Source of the DNA: Bolinopsis microptera
Taxonomy: Eukaryota; Ctenophora; Tentaculata; Lobata; Bolinopsidae
Length of the DNA: 64,000 nt
NCBI RefSeq assembly: GCF_026151205.1
Contig: NC_087072.1
Location: 16,383,669-16,447,668, forward strand
Direction of reading: 5' to 3'
Within the stretch, counting starts at the first letter, position 1, and every line of letters begins with the position of its first letter. The position numbers and the translations under genes are program-made. This document shows positions 25,206-40,250 of the stretch, one piece after another. A model generated the notes under the pieces. That model did no database searches. It was not told where the DNA came from and worked only from the letters and a program-made list of their open reading frames with translations.

Positions 25206-25850
25206 TTTATTTCAATCAAAACAGAGGAAAAACCTGTGGTAGACACCGTGAATAATTCAACGACAGTGGAATGCAGAATCAGACCTTCTCCAATACTGCG
25301 AATCTCTTCAGTTCAGTTCGGAGAATGGGCTTCAGTATTTACCTTTTGCGAGAGGTACAAGTATAGCGATCCAGAGATGAGAATAAGAAAACCGTGAGAT
25401 CCCTGATAAAATTGCTTACACTTGTCCTAAAATCAATAGGAGTTCTGTCAGAAGGAAACCCTGTAAATAACATCGGAGTTGAATCACAACCGCTGCTGAA
25501 GAAGGCAGGGTATCTGCCTGAACAATACAGACTAAGAAACGGTGATACAACCAGAGTCTAGCATATATGACATCATTTCCCATTGAGTGATGCAAATCTC
25601 TTCACTGAAATGAAACAACCCAGTTCACACGCACAAGTGTACTCCAAGATCTTTACAGGATGACCAGAAGGAGCAGCTCACTACAAGCACTCTATCCAGA
25701 AGGGGTCAGTCACTGGTGCAGTACGATATAGTTCCACCTTCAGATCATAGATGGAAAGAATCGTGCCATACTTGTATCTTCTTCTGATTCAAATGGAGCA
25801 GGTATGAAATTTGGAGAGGAACACAAAAGGGAGCTTTGGTAAGTGGCTGC
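25206..25850 (+). CDS. Unidentified coding stretch, copy 2
   Basis: Equivalent of 7232-7860. The start TEEKPVVDTV is open here, and ILVSSSDSNGAGMKFG is clean near 25775-25820. No family recognised; see copy 1. Confidence 0.45.
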
Positions 25851-26529
25851 CTGTCGGATGTTTGGACTCCTACAATAGATTGAACATTAACCCTTATCCT
25901 TGCATGTGATACAAGAACATTGTTATTAAGTGTGGTGTATAAATGATGATAGAAGACCATCTGTTTAAATATCTCAGCGTGCAATTTTTTGCTATAATTA
26001 GTCATCTAGAATTCAAGATTGACAAATGCAAGAGGCCAATCCAACCGCCAAGTTATTTCTTGTCCCTCTTTTAACCAACTCGAAATGCTGTTTAAATAGG
26101 AAAGATCTTACATTTATAGAACTTATTCGCGTGAGCTACTCCCCAAAAACTTTGGTGTTCCAGATTCGTTGATGCTTTGATGACTTCCTGACAATAAACA
26201 CTGGCTTACTTTGCCTAACCATGTCCAGGGAAGTTGACAGATAAGGCCGAACGTGATTACCTGCACCTCAAATGGAAAGGGAGTGGCCAAACTCTACTTT
26301 AAATCCGTAATACTTCCATGTTAGGATGCATGGAGGGACTGATAGAGGAAGAGGTGGAGGAGGACGGTAAGGTAGGTTCAACACTTTATTCTCATCCGCC
26401 GTGAGGACAGCCGTCAATGTTGAAGGCTATCAGCCTCCAACACGAAAGTTCTTAAAAAAGAGGTTGTCCCACAGTTAAAAAAGTATTTACTTAGGTCAAT
26501 CTAAAATTGAATGGCAACCACTGTAAATT

Positions 26530-29500
26530 GTCCATTCACTCTAGATGTTTTAACACCAGTACAAACAAAATAAAAAAGTTTACTTGTACTGCAATAATTG
26601 TATCCCACCTAGCAGTAAACCGTTATAACCCATTTAAGCTTCTGAATGAGACAATGAAGACAACACTGATCAGATGAATGTAATACGTAAAATCTCTGAG
26701 TTACTTTGAAAGCTGTGACTCATATTCAGTAACAGACATATACCGCACCTTTGCTAACGAATTACAAGTGCAAAACTCACTAATATTTCAAAATCTTGAT
26801 GGCAACAAATCAAACTTTTGACTCGCTGGCAATTGAAATCGCTAGGTTTACTAACAAATTCTCATGTAATTGGGTCTTGCGAAACAATGTAGGCCCTGAA
26901 ATGAAAAACTAGTACGAACACACAAAGGCTATGAGAGGCTTCTATCAAGATACCTACGACTCGAAAGAAAAAGGCTCAGGAGTAGCTCCTATTCCGAACA
27001 CTTCAAATGCTGTCCCCAAAAAACAACTCTTTCATCAAGTAACAGAAAATCTAGAAACCCCTTTGGTAACAATAGGAAGTTCACTAGGAATTCTACTTCT
27101 ATAGGAGTAGTATACCGCCCTCCAAGTGGCAATGCAGAGGCAAGCTCTCCAAGAACAGACGTCAATACTTGATAAAGCACCAAAACATACACACAATTTA
27201 TTTTTTTTTTTTATGGCAGGAGTCGATGATTTAACATTAATCTCCATAGTAACCACAGTAGCATTATTGCACAGTATGAAGATGTACCTATTTAGTAGTA
27301 GGCCTTCTTCCATTGATAATCATTAGCAACTCCATGAAAAGCCTGGATGTAATGCCTCAGTGCATCGACAACATCATTACAAAAGACCTAGACTCTGATA
27401 CTGCTCTGAGACATAACTGAACACATATCTCATCACCTCCCTAATTACAATATTTGACTGGAAATTAGCAAGACCAAAAATTATGACACAAGCACACTCA
27501 TTATATGACTATAGTAAATCAAACCACTGATACATTTGCTGAAGTCTTGGGTAACAAACTAGACCACTGAACCAATTATAGATTTTACTACTTCATGATA
27601 TCTTTAAAAACAGCAATTGACGAAACTGCAAACTAGCTGGTACCAAAACCACTAAGCGCACTATCCAGAACAACCATGGATTACTGGCGGGATATAGCCC
27701 TCATAACCACAGCCATGGGCTTATATGACTGGGGCGAAAGTCAGGAAAAGTTAAGTGTAACCAGGCGAAACAGACACAAAAGGGGCCATGCCTGTGTTCA
27801 AATCTGCTGTAATAAAAGAAACCGTTATGATGACTACAAAGCATATAGAAAGTCTACTAAAAAAGGTTCGTAATCAAAAGCTGTATCTTGATATTATTCT
27901 GACAAGTAATTTACTTGGAAACTCAGGGAAATCCAAGTAAAACCAGGGCACTGATAAATAAAAATTCGTGCAACCGAAACCGTGATATCAGACCTATATT
28001 TTACCAAAGACAATGAAAAGATAACTGATTCGCAGAGTTTATCGCTAATGAATTCATAAGTATTTTGTACCCTAGCATCTAACTAATGCAGCCATACACA
28101 GAACTAGGAAGCTTACAAATAATCAGCTTCCAAGTTCCTGTGACTTCTTACTAAATCGAATACAGCAAATATATAGCTACATGATGCTCACCTGATGAGG
28201 TGGCTAAGAACATATCGGGAACTTAAGAATGGCAAGGCTAGCGACATACCAGTACATAAGTAAAAGGCAGAATCAGTCAAAATGTAGCACCACAACAAAT
28301 CGTTATTGTACTACGAAAGTTGCAACAGTGACTTTTTCGAGACCTAAAAGTAGGTAAAATAAGTCCAAAACTCAGAAAGAAAATGCTGTAGCTTCTAGAA
28401 AATTACAGCCTATCTCAATCATAGCAATATTCGGTAAAAATACATGAAATAAATCAAATTCTCCAGGCTTAACAGTTTCTTACAGTCGCAGGATTATTAT
28501 ATGAACATCAATATGCTTAAGAAAAAATCACTCGACAACCATGCACTCAACATCTTGCGACAACATTGAAAAATTCTTAAAGAGATAAAAAACACGTACT
28601 AGGCAACTTCCATTGATTTAAGAAAAGCAATTGACACAATCTGTCATGATAAACTGACTTAAAAACAGTGAATGATAATGGAATTCGGGGGACGGGCAAA
28701 TAAATATGATAGCCAGTTACCTTACTAATAGACAGCAAAATGTATTCAGTACTGGAGAAGATCCGAAACTGCTGTAATATTTGGAGTACCTCAGGGGTAT
28801 ATTAGGTCCCTTGCATTTCTTAATCAACATCATGAAATATACAGATTATCAGACCTAGGTAAGTTTATACTTTTTTGCCGATTACAACCAACATATTTGT
28901 TGTAGATAAATGTATAAAAACACTTTTAACTGCAAAGCAAATAAAAATACTTACACATGTCATCCAGTATATGAATAGTAACTTGCTGCAAAATCAACAT
29001 AAAGAAATGTTAGTTAAAATCCACTTTAAAGCCCGAACTGTAGAAATGAACCAGATTCAAACACAAATGTAATTAGAACTGACACTAAATAAAATATTAA
29101 ATAAAAAGGTGGAGGGAAAACTAAGTTTCTGGAGTCCAGTATTGAACAAAAACTGAACTTGGATGCTCCTTTAAGAGCGTTAAACCGTAAATTGGAAATG
29201 TTAGATAGGTATACTATGTGGAACTTAAGACTGCTGAGTACCTAAAAAACTATATAAGGGACCTGTACCTCCACCCATTTTAATCACACCTATGTTATTG
29301 AATATCTGTTTGGGGAGGAGTAACACATAAAAACTAGAAGCCATATTTAAAACACAAAAGAAATCATAGATTATCTCCTTGGTGATAATGATTACATACT
29401 TCAATAAATCAAACAAGTGCCAGAGTAAGGCCTATCACTCGGAAAAGACCGAAAGTACATCAAGCAGATGTTAGGCAAAGAATTCTGACTAGACTCACAG

Positions 29501-30390
29501 TAAAACAATGCTGTACCTAGTTAACATTCTGACAGTTCCACACAATCTTCATAAGTTCACTGATAAATGGAAATGATAAATTAATAAGTTCCAATCACCA
29601 GTCTCAAGTTCTCATTATTCAACAGTCACCAAGACGAGACAACTACTTCATCCCAACCACTCCATCCATCACTATTTCATCTATCAAATCAACTAGTATT
29701 TGGAAATTCACTGACCGAAGTCAACAAGTATAAATAGACTTTCTCTCACTCCCATCAGTAAAATCAAGAATTAATTCATAAGAAATCTAATGTTAGAACA
29801 ATAAATCTAAATATGCACCGACAGCTTTGGTGCAGTTACAACTTTGATGCAAATGAATTATCATTGAAATAGGTTGGCATTTAGTAAACATAGATCATAT
29901 AGTAAACCACGGTGTATTGCAAAATAAAAAAAACCATGACAAGTTATCAGCCTATATTTAACCTAAGAGACGACAAAAAACGAATCATCAACAACAAAGT
30001 TATAAAATCCTGCGGCCCCAGGATCCTGGTTGTTTTCCTACTCTATCTAACCTCACCCGAACCCCCACACACCTTCACTTCCTCTCTTTCAGGTATTATT
30101 ATTCTTCAATTTATTTTAAAAATTAGATACAGATTATATTTTCTTTTAAATGAGTAATGTCATTGAACATTGTTAGTTATCGTATGTATGTTGTGTATAG
30201 TGTTTGCTGACTGTAAATGCTATAGATATTTTGAGCTCACTACGTCTCGCCGTCCATGGGTGAGGAGTTGTAGCTGAAGTAAGTGTTCAAATCACCTAAA
30301 CTTCGTATGGTGAAACACTGAAAGGGTTTTGCCTTAGCCTTTGGGTGGAGTGTTTGCCCACCGGGATGCCAATATATGATAACAGGACAT
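26530..30390 (+). mobile_element. CR1/Jockey-type LINE, copy 2
   Basis: Same element, position and orientation as at 8560-12410. The clearest pieces here are the FFxAGVDDLTL-neighbouring endonuclease region (about 27100-27260), the PWITGGI-type segment near 27680, and the reverse transcriptase between about 28190 and 29500, including LLDNYRPIS-, FGVPQG- and LFAD-equivalents. Ends in the same 3' tail. Because it is a copy made by duplication of the whole unit, it is not an independent insertion. Confidence 0.82.
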
Positions 30391-30721
30391 TACTTTGACA
30401 CATAAACAAATCAAACGACTTTAATTATCCAGAAAATTTACTAACTGCATTAAGCTTAGTTCATAGATAAATACACACGATCTGCAGAATAGAGGATCAC
30501 GAATTGGGGTTCCTGTTCTGCGACTGTGGTTTCCTCGTGGGCCGATCAGGTTTTTGTTGTGTATAGTGCTGGGGAAAAAAAACGCTTTAACAATACAATG
30601 AGTCCCATGAGAGAACAAATTTTAAATTCTTGACTTAGTGCCACAGTATTTCTTTGGTAAAAACCAAATTTATAGTTAAACGTGATATATTGTAGGAAGG
30701 GCATGATTTACTCACATCACT

Positions 30722-30953
30722 AGCACTGGATGGATCATTATCACACAAAGAAAAACTGACCCATTAAACATGAACCACCACTATACCACGTACCCTAGCA
30801 CCGAAATAAATACATTGCTCTACATATAACATCTGGCCTGATCCCAGCACATTGTGGGCCCCAGGGGTTCTGTAAAGCCCTTACAGGCACTGGGTCCTTT
30901 TACCAGCCACAACAAAATTGATCATGCCAGTACTGTCATAGAACTGTAACCAA
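30722..30953 (-). other. Possible minus-strand exon, copy 2
   Basis: Equivalent of 12743-12960; the FYDSTGMINF beginning and the splice-like borders are kept. See copy 1 for limits. Confidence 0.28.
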
Positions 30954-33665
30954 CTATTTAAAAATTAGATATCTTATGCTAAAATATAAATTTTAAGTCA
31001 TATGAGCAATCTTCTCAATTTTAAAAAATTTTTAAGAATTAAATTTTAACCCTAACAATGAGGGTGGCATTTCATACATTAACTAAATTCAACTTTGAAA
31101 GTACATAGATTATTAGTGAACACAAAATCAAGTTTTTATTAAGACATCCATTTTCGCATTGTGTTGCCAATCTTAGAATTTATGATAAGTATTGATGTGA
31201 ATAATGGTAATAAATTTAACTTTGATTTATTACTTTTGTATTATTATATGGCAAAAAGGACCCAGTTGGCTGCAGAGTCTTTACCTAGCACCCGATTTAC
31301 CACTTTTGGAGCACAAACCTCAAACCTAAAACCGGCCAAGCACAAAAGTATGTTATCGCCACGATTGGGTGGGATTGAATCCCAAATATATATCAGCACG
31401 CGGCACTAATAAATATGAAGTTCATTATCGAAATTTTAGATAAGCCATCGATCGTTTAACTCATATATAAAAGGTAATAAATAAATTAATGTTTGGATGT
31501 TGGTTATATATCGATATTAATCAATTAATTTAAAATAAGTATGGTGTTTGTTATTATTAACCTATTGAGTTACGTATTCGATTTAAAATATTAAAACACT
31601 CCTACAAAACAATTCACAAAACAAAACGGACGGGACACAGAAAAGAGAAGGACAAAACCCATCACAGCACTGACGGAAACTGCTGCTGTTGATGAGTTTC
31701 GATAATATTAATTTGGATCTCCCTTGTTCATTAAATAGTGTGAACATACTTCTAGAAGTATATTGGCGGACAGTTGCTGAAGGTTAACATTGGGGTCCCA
31801 AACCGGGAGTGGTGATACAACTTATTTCGCGTTACTTATAAGAGATACAAAATAAAAATATAAGATATAATGACTGCAAGTTTAACGGATATAGCGCGGG
31901 CCATTTCATTATACTGGCGCGGTAAATCACGCTGGTGTAATGAAATATAAGTTTATACAATGTTTAAGAAGTTTTGCGCGCTATACCAAAATGAACATGC
32001 AATCCGTCAGATCAGTTGCTCTGCGAAGCCTAGCAACGATCGACGACGACGAACGACGACGACGATGACGCGCATCGAAGATGCGAAAGCAAGAATGCCT
32101 AGTATTCGCTGCGGGCGCGTCGAAAGCGGCTGCGAAGTCCCTCCAACACTATAACCAACAAAATTCAGTCCCCATATCTCATCATTAAGCCTTACGAAAC
32201 ACTAAGTGCGAATATAAAATTTAATCTCAAACAAAATGCACGGTCTACCTCGAATAAAAGTGTTTTTTCGTGATTATTCTTTATAGTTTTTTACTTATTT
32301 ATTACATGCCGCCAGTCACTAAGCGCTTTGCACGCGTGCGGCTTTTTAATCAAGCTTCATGAAAGCGTCGACGTAACAGGAAGAAAAATACGTGAGAGAG
32401 GAGCAACAAGGAACTATCAGACTAGTAAATGTCAAAGCACAATCCCATAACTTTACATTTGTTTAATGATATGCAGTACCGACAGCCGCTGCTCTTTAGT
32501 AAAACAAATTATTTTTAGTAAAACAAAGTATTTTAATTTATTATCATTGCAATCGATTCATATGAAATAATTATAGAATATAAAATATGTCACACCTATT
32601 GAACTGTTTCGTTCGAGTAGTCGAGCCCATGGCTAAATTTTAACTAGGACCAGTGGTGTCGAATTAACATATTAAAAAGGTGATTCTAAGTACAAAATGG
32701 AAATTTTATAAGAGAAAAAAGACGGATCAAAACACCAGATCCAAGGACAAGGAGACCCCACTGCAGACCATACATGCTATTGCTTGTGCATGGCCCAAAG
32801 GTTCCCATTGTTCCAGAAACTGGTACGAGCTGGTCAACTAGTTTTGATTCAGACTAGGCTTGATGAGTTCTGGGGTATCTAGAGTAGGATTTGAGGGTGC
32901 CAGGTTTTCAGGCGGACATGGAAAATATTATGCGGAGGAATATAAAGGTATATACAATACATATCAATATAAAAATAGATCCAAAAATAGCTCCAAAGAT
33001 TATCACACGGCAGTCAGGGACTTCCAGACAGGATGCCTTTTTGAAACAGGTATAATTAGCGCTTTTGTAATTAGTTGTATGCAAGGGATGGATAGCTGAA
33101 TGACTACGCTGGTTAAAGCCCCCAGCTATTTAGGGGAGCCACTCAATTTCACGCCCATGTGTTGTCAATTGCTGGTATCAAGTGAAGAGCTTTTTTGAGA
33201 CGGCTCTTGATGAATTGAGATGGGGGAAGAAAGGTCGGAAAATTTACTAGAGTCAGGACCATGACATGATTTGCTGGGGAATCAAAAGGAAGCAGCGTGC
33301 GCTACTTCGAAGAAATCTTAGACGAGTATAATTTGTCAAATCCCAAACTGTATGCTTTGCAATTTTTGTAGGTTTATAACCTACAAAAACGTCTGTGGCG
33401 GACCTCGTCACGGACTTGGAACAAATATTTTACCAGTATCACCCGTCAAGGACTTTGTCGCCTCCGTACGCTCGCCTCATTACATGTGCAATTAGAAACA
33501 CTTATTCGTTTATAAGCAATGATAACAAGGCATTGAATAATTACTCAAGGACCATCGCGTATTTTGACCAAATATATTTAAATCGACGCTATCGCTCGTA
33601 CAATTTTTTATGAAAATATTCACACAACGGTTTGTTATATGTTTCATAGTATAGTACCTGTACTC

Positions 33666-33830
33666 CAGGGGTCCGCTCACATATTACATAATCAGCCTAG
33701 GGATGAAGTTTCCAAATGATAACGATAGTGTAATTTTGACACAAAGCTTTGTGAAAACTGATTACGTAGGGGAAGGGGGTTTAAAAATTGTCCAAAAACT
33801 GATACGTATTATGTGAACGACCCCTAATAG
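33666..33830. mobile_element. Small TIR element, copy 2
   Basis: Equivalent of 15726-15882. The right end ATTATGTGAACGACCCC shows the original terminal sequence better than copy 1, where a base is lost. Confidence 0.6.
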
Positions 33831-34577
33831 CTTGATTTGATCGCTTGTACCTAACAGGAACCCTTTTTCGGCGTGTGTACCACTGCAATTGCTTTGTCGT
33901 TTTCTTTCCTCTGTAGTATATATAAAAGATGTGTTGACACTGTACTACCTCACAAATTCTGACAAACTTTGCACAAGAACTACTAACAAGATTGCTATCC
34001 CAGGAGCCATTTCAGATTACCTTTATGTTTTGTGTCCAGTCAAAACAGATGTAGAATTGAAGCTTGCATGAAAAAATAAGTCACCATAGTAAACGCTGTT
34101 AGGCTCAAATTATATCATTCATTACTTAAATTTATCAATATTCTTGTTTCACACCAATATATAAAATCTAAATGCAGTTGTAATAATTTACCAGTTTTTT
34201 AGCATTACTCTTATTTAAGATAAAGAGGGTGGTGTTTTGGGTTAAGCAACAAAAACAGAGGTTATAATACTTGTAATATTAACAAGTTATACTGTTTTGT
34301 TCTGAGAACACCAAACTCTCATATTAAGAGTTTTATATCATGAAATAGGAACACAATGCCAAGTTACTACTATGTTGTTATAGGTAAGATGGTGAATATT
34401 TAATTCAATCGACCATTACATATGTTAAAAATATGATAGCAGTAAATCAGTATCTGGTTCCATGTTTAAGATTTCCATCTATCTAACCAATTGAGCGCTT
34501 TAATATTGCTTACTCAAACAGATACATGACTTCATAACAAAAATTCCTGAATTAGATATTCATTTAAAACTTCTTTT

Positions 34578-34990
34578 CAGGAATATTCTGTGCTTACTTC
34601 TACTACAGCATAGACCCCACGAGAAAATAACACGAGGAAACATATGGGGCTGAAAAGAGAGATATTTCTACACCATGTTTCTTTGTCTTTTGCCAGTGCA
34701 TCAACAATGCTATGTTCGCCAAAGGAATGGACGACTTAACATGTCCTAAAATCCCATGTGACTACAAAACCATGGACTATTCTAAATGGCTATTATTTTG
34801 AAGCCCAAATAGTGATCATGTACCTGAAAGTGGTCTTACCTGCGGATCTGTAAATACCCATTTAATCACAGTAAAACTTCTGGTGACAAGACTCGCCATC
34901 GACAAGGACACCACATAGACCTGATTTTATCTGCGGAGTACTTACGTTGGGAGCCATGTTGGCATCCAATGCCTCCCTTAAAATGGGTCA
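34578..34990 (-). CDS. Putative small transmembrane protein gene, copy 2
   Basis: Equivalent of 16625-17026, with the start exon near 34966-34990 and the hydrophobic exon near 34580-34655. Indels in the hydrophobic exon prevent an open frame, but the order of sites is the same. Confidence 0.3.
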
Positions 34991-37017
34991 AAACTATCCG
35001 ACTCAAGTGTTGGGGAAAGAGTTGAAACCCATTCCCGTATGCTTGCTTTTGGAGTGATATTATGCTGGTTACGTTAAAACAAAGCAGATGACTGGGTTAT
35101 ATGATGTTAAATTTTGAACAGGAGAAGCTATTGCTTACCATGTATCACATTGTGAGATTAAATTGAAAAAAACATAAACACTAATGTTAAGTGACGATAA
35201 CTTTGGTTTTTATTATTTTCAAATTAACTCAGTAAAAAAGGTATAATATTGTCAAGTACCTGTCGGTGATGTTGATAGTAGTTGAGTTGCTCGTTCATGT
35301 ATAAAGACGGTAAATCTGGACGGCTCTGTATGTACGATGTCTGGTTGAAATGTTAGCATCTCACCTCCTTGACACTTGGTGGGTACACGGACAAATATAA
35401 CTAACTTCTCACGTATCAGTTTAGCATTTTGATTATGTGATTGACTTAACATTTTGATCCAATCTGAGTTTATGTATTTTAAATCTGCATAGGATTGTCC
35501 GTCGTTTTACTATAATAAAAACGATTTGTGATAAAAATGTTAGAAATACTATGACCATAAAATACTTGCCCAAGTGTACAGACTTCTCATCGCTGACAAT
35601 ACCTCTCCTTGCATGGTATGTTTCCATGTCGTTACTCACGAATTTCCACTAATTAATAATCACTTACAGACGGTCTTAACTGGTGTGGATCATATAAGAG
35701 AAAATGAGAGGACACGGATAAGCACACTACAAGATGTTAATGATGAACCTGTCAGCATTGGTAAGGATATTTACAAACTTTATATAAAATCCTAGCTGTG
35801 AGTGTGTTATCTCTGAACATTGCAATTGGTAGATTAATTGGCTGACCACGTGTCCATAAATTAACTATCCCGTGGCTTCTTAAGATTTATAAATAAAAGA
35901 GAGAATTCTATTGCCATAAATCATATAGACAATATATTTCAGTTGTTCATGACGATAATCTCAGTTGGCCACTGGATAGATTCTGGGGAAGCCGCTCACA
36001 TTCTGCAACAAAACACCCCGAAGTCGTTCCCGAAATCATCACTTTCGATTTGCCAGTTGCTCTCATGGTCAAAACTTCATCTTCATCACCGTGTCTGAGT
36101 TCGGGCCCCATGATGTGCTCCTCATGACCCTTACCCTTCAGTTCTATACAATCCTGGGATCTTCGTTTTTGTTATTGGTAATGCACTGCCACCCTCAGTG
36201 GATAGTACTGCGTTGTCTTTGCGGGACTAGTCTAACGCTAGGTATTGGTAAAACTGTCAAGGTTGAGAAAACTCTGAAACATTTAATTTAGGGTTAAATG
36301 GGTATTTAAATTTTCTGTCTCCACAGCTGATAAAATTCTCGTTTATTCATAAAAAATAGCAACCAGTTAGCTGTATCTTACTTTTAAATTCCCTTAAATA
36401 TCATCTAACCTTACCAAAAGTTTTTGCTGACAGTTTCAGATAATCAGATTTATCTAATCATAACGTTATTTGATTATTAATTATATTTAAAGTAGTTTTA
36501 ATAACAATATAAGTTTAGTTTCAGATGTCTTTTGTTTGTACCTTTTAGCTCAATCGGTTCTGTTTAGGATTTAATATTTACCTATTCAAAATTTCACCTT
36601 GACCGGGCCCTAGACTTTTTAGTTATATCTCGACTGGATTCAAATAATTAATTAGAGTTGATGTTTACATTTAATTATTCAAGAACATGCTACAAACCGA
36701 CTACGTAAAATGAATGATTATGGGTCAAACCGATATATAAGACTTAGTGGATGTTAGTATAACGTATGACCAACTAAGCTCTTAATTTTTAGTTCATGTT
36801 TATTATATCGCTGATTAATGATCAGAACGAGTATTTACTGACTACATAAAGTTTGGCATATTCTAATTAATCAAATCTTTTGTTATTTTGCACGATTCAT
36901 TCTATTAAGTGAAAGCTTCTAAGTTTCGTTCCTGAATTGATTAATTCATCTTCCTACAGAGACTCTAAACCATCTAAAAAATCCATTGTTTTACAATCAT
37001 CCCACCCTGTAGCAGAA

Positions 37018-38262
37018 ATGTCGAAGGGTTCAGTATCCCCCCAAGCTCGAGAACGCCTGGCTCCAACTCGAGATAAAGAGCAACAAGTTAAAACAACTGG
37101 ACTTGTTCTACAAAGATCCATTAGAAGATGGTCACGGAGGCAGGTCTGAGCAGAAACCCGAGACTTGTGCCCGAACCAGCCGGAGAACAGCGAGGTGAAG
37201 AACGTGTACAAGTTGGTTTACTAAACAAACAAGTGTATCAAGTATGATTTATAAACTTTTAAATACGTCTTTATGATTAATTTTATATCGAGGCTATTCT
37301 GGTACTAGTAATTTCGAGTAAAAAGTTTCGAGGGATAAGTTATGGGCACATAATGGTAAGTTTTTCGTTGCAGTGCGAGAATTTTCTGAAGTCTGCCCCA
37401 ACAAAGGGCTTGTGAGTTCCACTAGGGAAGGAGGTACAAGTGAAGCAATAGTTGGGCGATGCAAACAGTATGTTCACCGAACAGAGATACAGAGTGTACT
37501 TAGCCTCTAAAGGGAACCTTCAGAAACGAACAGTTCCTGTAAGATGCACGAGGATCCAGAATGTTATCACATGATGCGGCAGAAGGTATGAATTGCTTGT
37601 GCCTAGAGATCCTTCGTTGGTCTACGTGAAATTGCTATTTTAGAGTGTCGTTAAAATTGTAATCGACCGATTTGCCATCAGTAATGAACGATCAAATTCT
37701 TTGATTCCGCATACACATTTATTTTTGAAAATCCAATCAAGCAATAAAAATTGATGTTATACAATTATCACTTAATAATTGATGAATGAATGCAAGCAAG
37801 CTTCTAATCGGGATAGCGTGGCAGACAACGCCCGAATCATGCTTCTACAGACGCTACACAAGTGCCAAGTAAGTAGGAAATATTTTCAAGCTAGGCATGT
37901 GGCAATTTATCTAATTAATAATTAGAAATAATTAAAATAATTCCTCAGCACGATACCCAGGATATGGAGGCACACCAAAAAGAGTTGGAGGATAGCTCAG
38001 ATGAAAGCAATGTTGGATGGAAGATACTAGTGGTGGCAGTGATTAAGACGTCCGAAAAAGAAAAGAAGAATAGAAGAAGAAAGAGCAAGAAGAATAAAAA
38101 GAAAAGGAAAAAGTCAGTCAATCCACGGAGGAGCAAGATACAGATCAAGGTAAAAAAAAGAGTAGTTCAGAAAGAACAAAAAAAAGAAAAAAGGAGACAA
38201 CATCCGTCGGACATTGAGGATACAAAGATTGATCATGAGTTTCTGATTTCTGAGTTATCTGA
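37018..38262 (+). CDS. RP9: RP9 homologue, copy 3
   Basis: Exon A to 37194 with the clean start MSKGSVSPQA at 37018, exon B 37374-37584 and exon C 37949-38262. The last is the least damaged copy of the tail and reads as one open frame from the acidic QKELEDSSDES segment through the Lys/Arg tract to the end. This copy is the best guide to the N- and C-terminal parts of the protein. Confidence 0.86.
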
Positions 38263-38755
38263 ACTACGAAATTTTAATCTTAAAATACTGAAAAAGATTT
38301 CAATAAAGTACAGTCAACTAGAATGTTATCGGATTACAAGAATACACAATGAATATGATATAAAGATAATTAACTCGAGAATTAAACAGTTTATTGTTGC
38401 TACAAAATCTCAAACAGGCTACTGTTTTTTGTGACCACAACTACACGGAATTACAGTTTGACAAATATATTTTGACTTTAACGACTACCACAGCATATTT
38501 AAATATTTGATTTGCGTTATTTAAAGTACTGACTGATTTTATAATGTTAAGAAGAACGAATCAAAGACAGATGTAATTTTCTGTGTTTTATGAAGGCAAA
38601 AATTAGAAGTCATTCATTACACTGTTTGTCAATGTTGCTTTTGAGTGCATAATCACGATACCAAGCTTTATATCCCGGACCGTTATTATAATAATGATCT
38701 ACAGATAGCAACTGTAGAGGTGGTAGACAACAATTTATTAAAAACACAAAGCACA

Positions 38756-40038
38756 ATGAAGAAGCCCAAAAGATGTCTCAAACTAAAAAAAAAACCAGAG
38801 CCCCTTTTCCCCTTCGACATCATCTCCCATCCGACCCAAGACCTCACAGCAGTCATCACCATCCGAGGGCGAGATCGTCTTCCTGTCCCTGCAAAGATGA
38901 TGATCTCCAAAAAAGATACTGATTCTACACACGCGGACCTCTTGTCGGCGTATTTTTGATTTTCCAGGCAACTTCACACCCACTGTCCATTTCAAGTGAC
39001 TAATCATTTTCTGTGTGTGATATTGAGACTAGGAAGTACAGCATAGGTATCAAATGCTCACGATAATCCGCTGGAGGCACTGTGTGAAGTCAGGGATGGG
39101 AAGGTATTCGCAACTGGGGAGACGAAGGGGTAAGTTGTATTTACTTTCTTTAGTTTTAATGCTCATTATATATATTGAATGTTTTTGTGAGTGTGAGTAA
39201 TAATTCTGATCTCTTGCTGAATTCTCCTCAAAAAGGTCAAAATATCATTCAAATCTTTCCAAATTATAGCCATGTGCATTTAACAAACTTTCCATAATGC
39301 TTTTTCCAATTTACAGGTTATAAAATTGTGGGATCTGTAGAAAAGAAGAACCCATCGATGAAACAACCAGAGCACGACAATTCACTCCACCTTCCAGTTC
39401 GGATTCCACAGGATCCACCCAGGTACTGCATCTGAGATGGGTCGCCTCTCTGTCAGAACTCACGACAACCAAACACCAATCACGATCTGACGGAATGTAC
39501 AGTGAGCATTATAACATGTGACGTGGGTTGCGTACCAACAGTAAAGTGTGTGCGGGACGGAGAGGGGGTGTTGAACATATTTATGTGGGAACAACTGGGG
39601 GGATATATCAGACAGGAATACCCGTTTTCAGGAGGAAGTGAGCGTGATACTGTGTTGTTAATTCCTGAGAATTCTAGTTTTAGGATGTTAGGACGGTGTT
39701 ATCCGAGCTACTCCCTCTATTCCTCACAAACCCCCTGACCCCATTGGGGATCACTCTGATAAACTCTATAGAGAGCCTTGTGTTTGCGCATGATGAGAGG
39801 AGATCTTGTCAATAGACATGATTATGTTTGTTCGGGCGTGGTCACGTTAGAGAAACTGATTATGATATTAAGAAAACTTTCTGTAAGGCACAGTGATCAG
39901 GATAGTGGTGAATCAGAGAAAATGATGATAATGGTCAGATCGTCAGAGATGAGCCTAAGAAAAAAAATTAAACATATTATAGATTCGAAGGAAATTAAGT
40001 CGAACGAGACTGCTGATTTTTTCAGCGACTTAGCTTAG
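38756..40038 (+). CDS. WDR55: WDR55 homologue, copy 3
   Basis: Exon 1 38756-39129 and exon 2 39316-40038. Here FPFDIISHPTQDLTAV (near 38810) and the end IKSNETADFFSDLA* (39990-40038) are intact, which secures both the first WD blade and the terminus of the protein. Confidence 0.9.
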
Positions 40039-40250
40039 CTTACATTGTGAACGTTTAAGAAATATGACTACCGTTACTTTTTTATTTAACTTATTTCATT
40101 TACCGTAACATTCCTATAGTATGGTATATTACTGCCTAATTTACTGTCTCAATCAATTTGATTTTATATACTGTATTAATTAGAACAAAGAATAGTAAGC
40201 AACCATTTTTTCAGCACAATTAATTTCCATCTTTATAGTTAGCTGAAACA

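Larger units (their letters stand above)
17819..35789. repeat. 17.9-kb tandem unit, copy 2
   Basis: Collinear with copy 1 throughout (17,971 bases against 17,818). It has its own set of small indels and two features absent from the other copies: a run of 58 G at 19072-19129 and an interrupted T run at about 22875-22943. Both sit at places where the other copies have only a short homopolymer, so I read them as base-calling artefacts. Stretches between genes hold the same material as described for copy 1. Confidence 0.9.
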